Assembly (NCBI GenBank): GCA_021432605.1
Contig: MU271144.1
Coordinates: forward strand, 3,468,606 to 3,532,605
Direction of reading: 5' to 3'
Length of the DNA: 64,000 bases
From: Coniochaeta sp. PMI_546
Lineage: Eukaryota; Ascomycota; Sordariomycetes; Coniochaetales; Coniochaetaceae
Shown here: positions 55,272 through 64,000 of the stretch, one piece after another
Position numbering within the stretch: position 1 is the first letter of the stretch
How the letters are laid out: each line of letters begins with the position of its first letter
Position numbers and translations under genes: made by a program
The notes under the pieces: generated by a model
What the model was told of the DNA's origin: nothing
What the model saw: only the letters and a program-made list of their open reading frames with translations
Databases searched by the model: none

Positions 55272-56001
55272 CTATTCTCGCTGCATGACAACAACCAAGC
55301 CCATCAAACCAAGCATGACCGTCTTTAGCCATGGATGCTCGCTCAACAGAATCGTGACATAGCCCACGAAGGGTATGAAAGCAACGACGCTGCCTATTAT
55401 ATCCTTCCTCTCCAGGTACTCTTGTCCCTTCGCGTACAGATCCGTGTCGTCGGCGCCGTTGTTGTCGCCTTTCGTTAGAAGCTTCGCCTTCGGTCTATCG
55501 TCCGATCGTCAGTCGAGACGTCCCCGGTGCCCATAGTTCCACATCGTCAAGTAATCTGGACACTAATCACTTACCCGTTGCCAAACTTCCTCACAATCCG
55601 GTGGACAATTGGAATCTCCTTGTCCTTCACGTTATAGACAACTATCTCTCCGACCTGCGCCGATAAGTCTTAGTTCAATGCGTCCACAGCGAGTATGTGA
55701 ATGTGGGAAACCGTACGTCTGTTTCTTGTAGCCAGTTCCTATTCCATAGGAAGAGGAGGTCGCCCCGCTGGAAAGCAGGCTCCATGCTGCCGCTAAGCAC
55801 GACAACTATGGGCGAGGGCGAGTCTGTGACGACAGAAAGTCCTTTCCACATCTGTGGTACGCAAGTAAAGGGTTAGTCTGCGCCTTGCAAGACAACGACG
55901 GGGATGGACAAGGGGCGCACCATGAATGCCGTCGACAAGATCAGCCCAAAGTTGAGCAGCTGTGCGGCTGCTTGCCGCGGGTTCCCTAAGCTGGACAGCA
56001 T
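55272..56001 (-). CDS. SEC11: Signal peptidase complex catalytic subunit Sec11
   Basis: Exons 56001-55921, 55851-55717, 55654-55575 and 55494-55272 give 172 aa, the usual length. The N-terminal anchor helix is [20 protein letters not shown]. The catalytic serine is in [11 protein letters not shown] (Ser49), the histidine in PIVHRIV (His90) and the aspartate in [11 protein letters not shown] (Asp109 region), the Ser-His-Asp arrangement of eukaryotic type I signal peptidase. Sec11 cuts signal peptides in the ER lumen together with Spc1, Spc2 and Spc3. A second hydrophobic segment closes the protein ([11 protein letters not shown]). Exon 1 ends in ATG and exon 2 begins ATG, which can mislead start prediction; the first ATG at 56001 gives the family N-terminus ([17 protein letters not shown]). 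Confidence 0.95.
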
Positions 56002-57166
56002 TGCGACCGGCGCGTATGGAAGTGTGGAGGACGGTCTGTGTGGGAACTTGTCCTGCACTCTGGGAACTTCGAAGTTCGGGATGCAAGATGTTGAAGCTTT
56101 GGCGACGGGACACGGTGACATCTCCAAGTGGGGAAGTCGGCCGCGTGTGATTGGCCTGATCTAGAAAGTGGGGGCATCCTAGACCTTTGAACTTTTGAAG
56201 CTTCCATCAGCGTTGTGTCAGGTGCCCAAGCAAGCCACGACATTACTGTAAATTATGGCCACGGAACCTGCTGCCAACGACTGCTTAAAAGTCGTGGAAG
56301 TGCATCTTGCCGTGGGTATGATGGAAAAGTTCGACCATTCTTGTAGAACACGGCCATTTCACATCTGAGGGCTTATAGGACGCAATCCAATGCCGGTGTC
56401 AGAGTGCCAAAGCCCGGAGGGGTGAAGAATTCCGTTGATGGACCATACTGGTTCTGCTGAAACTCACGCTGGAAGCTTCACTCACCACAGTCCTCTTCAT
56501 TGTTATGAACAGATTCTTATTACAAGGGTGCAATCAGCCACCAACTCTTGGCGATATCCTCTCGTGCTTGGACCTTTGGATACGTTAAGCCTAGCCCCAA
56601 TTCCTGTTATAGCCCTGAAAGATACCTCCAAGCCTGGGGGGTTATCGAGTCTTCTGGATTTATAGTGAGGACGGCGAACGTACGGAAGCGGAAGATAATG
56701 CTAGTGACCTCATTGTGGACATCGGGTCATGATCTCGTGGTTACGGCGCGCAGATACACCATTGCCAAAGTGATGGAGGCATGTTATGAGTCTTTCCATT
56801 CTTCTTCCTTTCCCTCGCGCATTAGGGAGGCTTTCGGGCGACTATGGTTCCGGCGACGCACAGCCCTTGTCGGTGATTGACCTTCTATTGACGCCAACCA
56901 AATCTCTCGGAAACATTCCGAGACCCACGGACATGTCTATGCTCAGGCTCGCAGGGCTCTCTCATCTAACCGAATACGCAATTACTCTCAGTAGACAAGC
57001 CCCCTGTTTCGCGATGATCATTGTGACAGGGTCAAAAGTCGCCTTCTAGGACACTGCGAGTGCGTACTACAAAGAACAGTTATGGGTTGGTCTCTTGTTT
57101 TTCCAAGCCGCACGTCCCAATGTCTTGAACATTCATCAGCACACAAGATCCCCCAAAAGCCACAGT
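56002..57166. other. Divergent intergenic region, about 1.17 kb
   Basis: Promoters of SEC11 (minus) and the acyltransferase (plus). Frames at 56435-57049 show no recognisable domain. Confidence 0.5.
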
Positions 57167-58726
57167 ATGGAGACCTTATGGCGCCTGTTCGGGGTGCTTC
57201 CTGCAAAGAGTCTCCCGCTGCCGGTTGAGACCGACGACATCTACCCGGTCCACATGCTGGACGATACGAAGACGCTCCGGGATATCGTCGTTGCATGGAC
57301 GTTGCGATTCAACAATGTGCTAGACGCGGATAAGCTGCATCTTGCGCTATCGAGACTCTTGGAGATCGGGGACTGGAGGAAGCTTGGAGGTCGGCTGCGG
57401 CTAAATGTATTCCACTCTCATTCTTATAAGTAACTGTAGTTGGCTCACACTCGCATTGGCTAGGAAAATGGGGAGCTGGAAATCAGGGTCCCGCGGCACT
57501 TCACAACAGATCGTCCTGCTGTGTCTTACACGCACGAGACTCTAGGGGTCGCGATTGCAGACCATCCATTTGGAAGGACATTCCCCAGTCCCACAGATGG
57601 CCCTTCTATCCAGCCTTCACCCCTGGACTTTCGAGCCTTCGCGGCTCGGGAAGGTGCGCCGGCGACGCTTCAGGACTTCATCGAACAAGACACGCCCCAA
57701 CTGTCGCTCCACATCACGTCGTTCAACGATGCGACGCTCGTGGCTCTCTCGTGGCCCCACACACTCATGGATGTCATGGGCCAACAAGCCCTCCTGCATG
57801 CTTGGTCGTTGGTGCTGGCTGGTCGGGAGTCGGATGTGCCGCCTGTCCTCGGCGCCCGAGAGGATGTGATATGTGTAGCCGCAGATGCGCCCGTGGAGAA
57901 AGAGGAATTCCGGATGGGACAGAAGCGGTTAAAGGGATGGAACATGCTCATGTTCGGGTTGCGGTACGCCTGGGACATGCTGCGTAACCCGCAAGTGGAG
58001 ACGCGTACTGTCTTCTTGCCTCGGAGAGCTGTAGCCGAGTTGCGACGCCAGGCGGAGGTTGACCTGGCGGCTGTGGATGGCGGGGAGAAGAACATTTTTG
58101 TCAGCGACGGAGACGTGCTGACCGCATGGGCAACGCAGGCGGTAGCTTCTTCGCTGCCACAGCCTCGGCCAGTGACGGTGCTTCACGCGCTCAACGCACG
58201 ATTTCGACTGTCCGCGCTGGCTCAGGCTTCGGGGGTCTATATCCAGAACATGGCGGTGGCAGCCTTCACGTTCCTGTCCGCTGAGGTCGCCACGGGCCCA
58301 TTGGGGCGCATCGCGTTGGAGAACCGGCGCCACCTGCTGGAGCAAGCGACCGAAGGTCAGGTCCTGGCCTTCTTGCGCGAGCTACGAGGTCAATCTAAGA
58401 CGGACAGCGACCCAACCATGCTGTGTGGCGAGTCCGACGCCGTACTGCTGCCTTTCACCAACTGGACCAAGGCCGATATTTTCAACGCGGCCGACTTCAG
58501 CCCCGCAGTTGTGCGCGCAGGAGAGGATGGTCCTTCGAGAAGCAATCCGCCAGGGACTATTGTGTTCCACCACGCCCAATCATTGCGGCAGGCCCAAGGG
58601 GCTAGGAACGTGGTTGTGGTGCTGGGAAAGGACCACTGCAGCAATTACTGGCTGACCGGGATTCTCCTACCCTCGGCGTGGGCTAAAATTGAGGAAAGTA
58701 TCAGGGTCCTACAGACAATAGTCTAA
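57167..58726 (+). CDS. BAHD-type acyltransferase (transferase family)
   Basis: Exons 57167-57406 and 57464-58726 give 500 aa. The protein has the fungal transferase-family build: DIYPVHMLDDTKTLRDIVVAW near the start, LSRLLEIGDWRKLGGRLR, then the catalytic HxxxD as SWPHTLMD (His179, Asp183) and a second domain (SDGDVLTAWATQAVA, GVYIQNMAVAAFTFL). A clear DFGWG structural motif is not found; ADFSPAVV near its expected place may be its remnant. Such enzymes move acyl groups from CoA to alcohols or amines of secondary metabolites (trichothecene 3-O-acetyltransferase is a relative in this broad family). No biosynthetic genes adjoin it, apart from the membrane protein downstream, so the substrate is unknown. 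The 57-bp intron has a GTATTC donor. Confidence 0.85.
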
Positions 58727-59039
58727 GTAGGTCATTCCGCGAGCCAACTCTTACTAGACGGAAGCTCCTACCATATTGACTCTGAGTCCCGGTGATCTTC
58801 TCGTGTTACTCCATTCCTGGTGCCCAAAGCTTTGCCCATGGTTGTTGTTCGTGATATACCACACTGCCTCAGGCCTCGTACCGTAACACCTATGCTTGAC
58901 GGAATCAGTGCATAGAAACACCTACCTGATTTCTACTTTCTTATCGTTGTATTGGTCGTCAGTATCAGTTGCTTCATATTTCTGGAACTCAGCTCCCTGT
59001 CCCGTCGATACTTTTCTTGTTCGCCAGGTTGATGCCACC
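58727..59039. other. Intergenic, about 310 bp
   Basis: Short gap between the acyltransferase and the FAR-17a-like gene, both plus. It must hold the downstream gene's promoter. Nothing else seen. Confidence 0.5.
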
Positions 59040-60294
59040 ATGCCAACCGACAGCACGCCACTTCTAGCCGGTGTGCAGGAGTTGCCCCCTCCGACAAGTT
59101 ATCTCGTTCGGGAACATGTATGAGCCTCTTGAAACAGAATTGTTTGCATTTCGTTGACCATATTCAAGTCTATATTCCTTCGGGTTTGCCACTCGCCCTG
59201 GACATGGATTCCGCAGGCAACTCTGACAAAGGCGCGAGGACTAGTCGCGGTGTATCTCACTGCCCTATGGCCGATCCTTATCAACCTCAAACTCCGCCAT
59301 GACGAAGCCCACGGTCCCTGGTTACTGGCTTTCGACTTTTCCATGCTCAGCTACTTGCTCCTCTGGCTCTACCATGTCATTGTGTTTGTAAGTGCCCTAT
59401 TCGTACCTAACGCGCTGGGTTGCGAATTCTTGGAAGGCAGATCTCTGACCAGGACTATCTGGAGAGCTAGTGTTGGACCAACACGCACTGCCGTTGGGCT
59501 GAAATTGACGAAGGTGTGGATAGCTGGCAGGCACGTCTGCTCCGAGCCATGTCACCACCGGTGCAGAGGCCCGATGACTGCAAGCGGTTTTGGTTCAGTG
59601 TCTTCTACACGACTACGCAGGTCTTCGCCCTGATCAATGTGTTGGTATACTGGGCTGTGTTGGTGCCGCACGGCCAGGGTGACTTCTTCCGGTTGCCTGA
59701 TGGTTCACAGCGCGCCCGGCTAACAGATAATGGTGAGCTACCCTGCACAGAAGGCCCAGACAGCTCTTTAACTAACGCGTAGTCTAGTTGGAGTGTCCAA
59801 GATATTCGACAAGGCTTGGTTTGAGTCGTTCTGGATCTGCAATCTCTGGGGCTTCACAGCTCTCATTGTCTTCATCGAGGCTATGTTTCTGAATAACGTC
59901 AAGCGTCAAGCTGTGAGGATGCCCTGCTTATCTAGCTGCTTGGTTGTTGGTACTGGCTGACATGGGTGTATCTAGCCGGTTATAGGTCACATACTTGGCC
60001 TGATGAGCTTGCTGGCAGCCTATCTCGGTTGGGCAGCAGTTGGGAAGCTGGTGACGGGCTATAGCCCGTACTTCTTTCTCGATGCCGATGTCGTTGGCAG
60101 CCGCTTGCGAATCGCTCTCAATTCCGCTGGATTTGTCGCATTGGGACCTCTAGGTATGCAGTCCAGTCCAGATCCTGCCCGACACGGAGAGGAGAAATTG
60201 CTGACAGCAAGAAAATGTCCTAGTCTTTGCTCTCTTGTATGGCCTCATTGGCCTGCGTGAGAAGACTACTCGACGAAGGGTGGGCAGCACTTAG
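59040..60294 (+). CDS. FAR-17a/AIG1-like membrane protein
   Basis: Six exons: 59040-59117, 59169-59387, 59471-59732, 59788-59912, 59976-60153 and 60224-60294, giving 310 aa. The protein is mostly membrane helices: VAVYLTALWPILINL, LSYLLLWLYHVIVF, TQVFALINVLVYWAVLV, WGFTALIVFIEAMF, HILGLMSLLAAYLGWAAVG and LGPLVFALLYGLIGL. The stretch PVIGHILGLM through YSPYFFLDAD matches the end of the FAR-17a/AIG1 family, and SPPVQRPDDCKRFWFSVFYT fits the central loop of fungal members. Animal AIG1 and ADTRP hydrolyse fatty-acid esters of hydroxy fatty acids using a Thr and a His; whether the fungal proteins do so is not known to me. The intron 2 acceptor (GCTAG at 59466-59470) is the weakest junction. Confidence 0.78.
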
Positions 60295-62533
60295 TCGCCA
60301 GAGCCGGCTTGTCAATCAAGCACTGGTGGATGGATGGCAGCGTGGGACAAGTATGGACACAAGATGGAAAAGACGGCGAGACTTATCAGCTCAAGTATAC
60401 AGCCATACATCAGCCCTTCAGCCTTCCGCTGGCAGCGAGCTGTGCCGCGGCAGGTTCGAAGTAGGAATTTAACTCTCTGATCTTAAGCACAGTATCTCAT
60501 ATGCTCCTGATACACCGTCACAATCTCCTCCTCAGCCTCCATAAGTTGTAGCACTGCGGTGAGACAAGGCACGTTCCAATGATACAGGAGAAGCCAGCCA
60601 TGGTCGAATATTGAATCTCGAGTATCGTACCAATGCCACAAATCAGTCACCACAGGAAGAGTTTGCTCATCAAGAACATGACTGGAGTGATGACGACTAT
60701 CGCACAGACTGTCACGAGTCTGAGGCGATAGTTATCTGCTGCAACGTCTTCGTCGATGCCGGTAGTTGTGTCATCTTCAAGATCGTCCGTGGCGACCCTA
60801 GAGTAACCGGAATTCCACATGGTTCCCTGAGCAAAGCTGTGGTAGGGTCTCTGGGCGAGAATCAGGCCAAATGAGCCGATAAAGTAGTTGCAAAAGTGTC
60901 AGGGACTGAAATTGAGATATCATGCTGATGACAGGACTACCGCACCCTCTTATAATGTGGTCAATTTGTCAGTCGGTATGGGCGGTTGGTGGCCGGCTGC
61001 ACGCAGTTCAACCGGGGGTTTGGAGTGGTCAAGACATAAGCGGACGATGTTGGTACCTGAGTCTAGAGACTCTGTAGGTGTGTTATTTACAGACAGTGTT
61101 TTGCTATGAAAGATACCACTAAGGTAGAGGTTGGTGTAAGACCTTCCTTGGGCAAGAGCGAAGACGGATTGACCGGAAGGTGACGTAAGTGGAGAATGGA
61201 CGGCTGCTCCCTTTGAACTAATACGACCATTCGAAAGTCTAAACATGCATGAGTTACTTACCTCAACCACCCCAGCTACCTCTCCTAGGGTACCTTAGTC
61301 TTAACTGTCTATCCTACTGCCAGGCTCATGCAGGTATTTGCGACGCCAGCAATACAAAGCAGGCATTTCAGGCAGAGATAGGGCTACGTAAGGTAAGGTA
61401 AGGTACCTACAGTATTCATGATTGGACCTGCCACCAATATCCCGCTAGCAGTGCTCCTGCCGCCTTCGACTGATGGCGGATTGGTCAGTGACCTGACAGA
61501 ACCTGGCCGCGATTCCACGACTTTCGAGATGCGTTGACTCGACAGGAAAGTGCGAATCAGGGCGCATGTTGGGCATCGCATACAGGTCACGAGCACTACC
61601 GGAGGACTGCCGACAGACAGATTTACTCTTTCTGAGGCTCCTACTGATGACTTGGCATCGGTTTCAGTGAGTCGTTGTCCGTCGTTGATGAGTCCTCAAA
61701 TTCTCTGGTCACCTAGCATGATTGCCAGCAAACATCAGCTCAACCTACCTAAGGTAGGTTTAGCTGCTGGTGTATCTGTGGCCCAATGTCACGGACAGCG
61801 ACAGACACATGTCATCTCGACATATGCCCTGACAACGGGTTGCGACGGCGGGTTGCGACTAAGGTACATGTCACTTGCGGCATCAAAGTGGAGGTCTGTT
61901 TCGTCAATTTCGCGCCGAGCTTGCCAGTTGACACAGCTTAACCCAATTGCTATAGGTATGACAATCTTGTTAACCAGCCCGTCGTTCGCTGATCTTATCA
62001 GACACAGCCCTGTTGTCCATGCAGCTTGGAACCATTCACAGACGCTTCTCTGTCTCTGTAACACGCAACTGTACCTATCGTGCCTTGGTACCAAGGTACC
62101 CAGCTCCCCGCACCCCACCCACACCATTTAGGTACCAATGGACGAGCATCACCACCAAGTCGCGTCGCATGGCGGCTACAATATAAATACAAAGCCTCGC
62201 CCGCCACCCCGTTGCCCTGTTTCCTTCTGGTTTCCTCCTCCCCCCCCACTACACACAACCAAAAGGGTCGCAAAGCTTTCAGCTGGAGTATCTCGAAGTG
62301 TCGTCATTCGTTAGAGATATATCCGCCCGGACCCCGTCAATCGTTCTCTCTTTGTGCGTTCTCTCTCTCTTGCTTCTGGTCGTTTTGCCTGTTTGTCCGG
62401 ACGATCCTTATTTTCCACTCGTTTCGTCGCTCTCTCCAAGTTTCCTTCATCTCGCACGTCTCGAATACCCGAACCCACCGTGTTCTTCTTCGCCGAGCTC
62501 AAGATTCGTCGATTACTGCCGCAGTCGTTCAAA
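60295..62533. other. Large intergenic region, about 2.2 kb
   Basis: 3' region of the FAR-17a-like gene and long promoter/leader of the BTB gene. AAGGTACC-type motifs cluster here: near 61289, 61390 (AAGGTAAGGTAAGGTACC), 61750 (CCTACCTAAGGTAGG), 61860, 62091 and 62130. The last 300 bp are strongly C/T-rich, the typical leader of an active fungal promoter. Short frames at 60611-61270 and 61550-62131 show no domain. Confidence 0.5.
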
Positions 62534-63550
62534 ATGTTCAAGCGGTCGTTCCGCTCCCGGGATGCTGCCCCCTCCCAGAGGGAGGGACCAGCAGTGCCCA
62601 TGGATTCGCAACATCGCGTGGACAAGTCTGCGAGGCTGATGAGGAAGAACGGTTCGGGACCCGTGCGGGATCCCCAGAAGCTGTCGAAACTGCAACGGTC
62701 GCTCACAGGCGAGGAGACCTCGCGCATGCAGCAACCCCAGCCGCAAGCGTCGAGGTACGCCGAGAACCCCCCCGCCCCTTCGCCCATCGTTACCATGACG
62801 GTCGGCAGGGAAGGGCGACTGTTTGCGGCGCATGAGGATGTTCTCTGCCAGTCTCCTTTCTTTGAGAGGATACTGCGCGGGACATACTTCGATGCGCAGA
62901 GTAAGAGGATATCGCTCCCGGAGGAGGAGCCAGAAGTCTTTAGCGCGGTCCTCGAGTATCTGTACAAGGGCGACTACTACCCGCGCTTGCTGCACAACAA
63001 GCCCCGAAACTCTTGGGAGCTCGAGGACTCGCTTCCGTCTCGCCGGGTCACGCCTCAATCCTCCCCGGCGATGACACACGACTCACCCAATATCGGAGGT
63101 GGTCGCGCAGGTCCAACCACGCCACAGACCCCTTCGGCCGTCGAGGCGACGGTGTTCCTCTCCAGCGTAGGCCAGCACCTGCTCCGCGACACGGTCATCT
63201 ACTGCGCCGCGGACCGCTACGAGCTGGAGGAGCTGAAGAGGCTGGCGCTGCGGAAGCAGGGCCTACAGTCGGGCATCGACGTGGGCACCATCCTCCGCAG
63301 TGCCCAGTACTGCTACGCGCACACGCCGGACTCGGACAGCCGCCTGCGCGCCCATTACCTGGCACTCATCATCCGGTGCCGCAAGACCTTCAAGCGGAGC
63401 GGCACCATGCAGGCCGAGATGGAGAAGTGCGGCGGCGACGTCTACGGCGAGGGCAGCGGGAAGCTTTTCTTCGACCTCTTTGTCGCCATGTGCAACCACC
63501 TCGATGACGTCATCGATGCGACCAACGCTCGTACACCGAAGACTGTCTGA
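62534..63550 (+). CDS. BTB/POZ-domain protein
   Basis: A 338-aa intronless protein. The first about 80 residues are basic and disordered (MFKRSFRSRDAAPSQ). The BTB fold begins near residue 85: IVTMTVGREGRLFAAHEDVLC, then SPFFERILRG and ISLPEEEPEVFSAVLEYLYKGDY, the usual order of a BTB domain (strand, H-x-x-x-L-C-x-x-S-x-x-F, then the acidic PExF and YLYxxDY). A Ser/Pro/Thr insert (about 170-205) splits the domain, and the rest is helical (LLRDTVIYCAADRYELEELKRLALRK and FFDLFVAMCNHLDD). Such fungal proteins often act as dimers or as substrate adaptors of cullin-3, but no partner domain is present. The start was chosen at the ATG behind the C/T-rich leader; the frame is open further upstream without a better start. 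Confidence 0.85.
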   Translation: MFKRSFRSRDAAPSQREGPAVPMDSQHRVDKSARLMRKNGSGPVRDPQKLSKLQRSLTGEETSRMQQPQPQASRYAENPPAPSPIVTMTVGREGRLFAAHEDVLCQSPFFERILRGTYFDAQSKRISLPEEEPEVFSAVLEYLYKGDYYPRLLHNKPRNSWELEDSLPSRRVTPQSSPAMTHDSPNIGGGRAGPTTPQTPSAVEATVFLSSVGQHLLRDTVIYCAADRYELEELKRLALRKQGLQSGIDVGTILRSAQYCYAHTPDSDSRLRAHYLALIIRCRKTFKRSGTMQAEMEKCGGDVYGEGSGKLFFDLFVAMCNHLDDVIDATNARTPKTV

Positions 63551-64000
63551 GAGGCTTGAGCTTGCGCACGGAACTGTACAAGTCTGGTTTTCTGGTTTTC
63601 TGCAAGGTGCGTGAAGTTGGAGTCGCTAATGGCTGGACAGAAATTTGGACTGTATGCGACGGCTTCTCCTTGCACTGACTGCTTGTTCGCTCGGCGTTGG
63701 GGTGCTTTCTCGTTTGCAGCTCCCAAATTCTTCATCAGATTGGAACACCATTTGGGAGATGATTCACTCCTGGAATATCTTCACTTCTCACGAGGTTGGC
63801 CGACCATTTTCTGATGTAAGGGTTTGATGGAGTGAGAGGGAGGGCTTTAATGTGGAGGTACACGAAGAAGGAGCCCGACTGGGAGATGCCCGTCCCCTCT
63901 GCTCTCCTACTGTTTCTGTTTGGCTTGATTTCAACACTTTGCGATACCCACGGAAGGCTGGACTGCTTTGTCTCACGTTAGAATTGGCGTTTCGCTCTCT
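63551..64000. other. 3' region of the BTB gene to the window end
   Basis: No gene seen. A minus-strand frame at 63788-63976 has no domain. Confidence 0.45.

Noticed and set aside
62080-62835. 251-codon plus-strand frame overlapping the BTB leader
   Set aside because: It crosses the C/T-rich leader and the BTB start in another frame; the BTB frame has a clear domain.
1-64000. tRNA genes, transposons, virus-like elements and LTRs
   Set aside because: I looked for T-loop-like GGTTCGAATCC boxes, terminal repeats and transposase or polymerase motifs and found none that holds up.

Overview
The window reads as nuclear DNA of a filamentous ascomycete (Pezizomycotina, most likely Sordariomycetes). 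Genes stand singly on both strands and carry short introns, mostly 40-120 bp, with GTRNGT-like donors and CTRAC-like branch points. The gene set is typically fungal: a CFEM GPI-anchored protein, an HsbA-type secreted protein, a two-BIR Bir1, Mad1, Syp1 with F-BAR and muHD, Tam41, Sec11 and listerin. I saw no transposon, virus-like element, CRISPR array, rRNA or convincing tRNA.

Layout. 0-5 kb: a cut-off secreted protein gene and a small Cys-containing secreted paralogue, a GNAT acetyltransferase, an amidohydrolase and an 88-aa conserved small protein. 5-15 kb: a 1005-aa repeat-bearing, probably mitochondrial protein (minus) and the five-exon E3 ligase listerin (plus). 15-23.5 kb: a rhodanese/Cdc25-like protein, then a gene-poor stretch with two tiny Cys-rich paralogues, a Cys plus Pro-Gln coding remnant, a 17-bp tandem repeat and a CFEM gene. 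23.5-29 kb: a Bet v1/START-like protein, a glutamyl-tRNA synthetase derivative without its catalytic core, a CoA-binding protein, a methyltransferase and a Cdc4-type myosin light chain. 29.8-43.9 kb: an M3 oligopeptidase, Bir1, a short-chain dehydrogenase, Tam41 (minus) and Mad1. 44.5-50.4 kb: Syp1 (minus), a CDK-activating-kinase-like gene with a KIX-like N-terminus, and a small acidic CHZ-like protein (minus). 51-64 kb: HsbA-like and tetraspanning membrane proteins and Sec11 (all minus), then a BAHD-type acyltransferase, a FAR-17a/AIG1-like membrane protein and a BTB protein (plus).

Most genes are unrelated housekeeping genes with private promoters; nothing looks like an operon or a classical secondary-metabolite cluster. 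Bir1 (chromosomal passenger complex) and Mad1 (spindle checkpoint) lie within 10 kb of each other, but the genes between them do not suggest a functional unit. The strongest candidates for something undescribed are the paired mini-proteins at 17987-18133 and 19001-19102, the core-less GluRS derivative at 24455-25040, and the KIX-plus-kinase arrangement at 48371-49709.

Exon boundaries were read by eye from splice signals and frame continuity, so they are predictions. Family names come from remembered motifs, not from searches.
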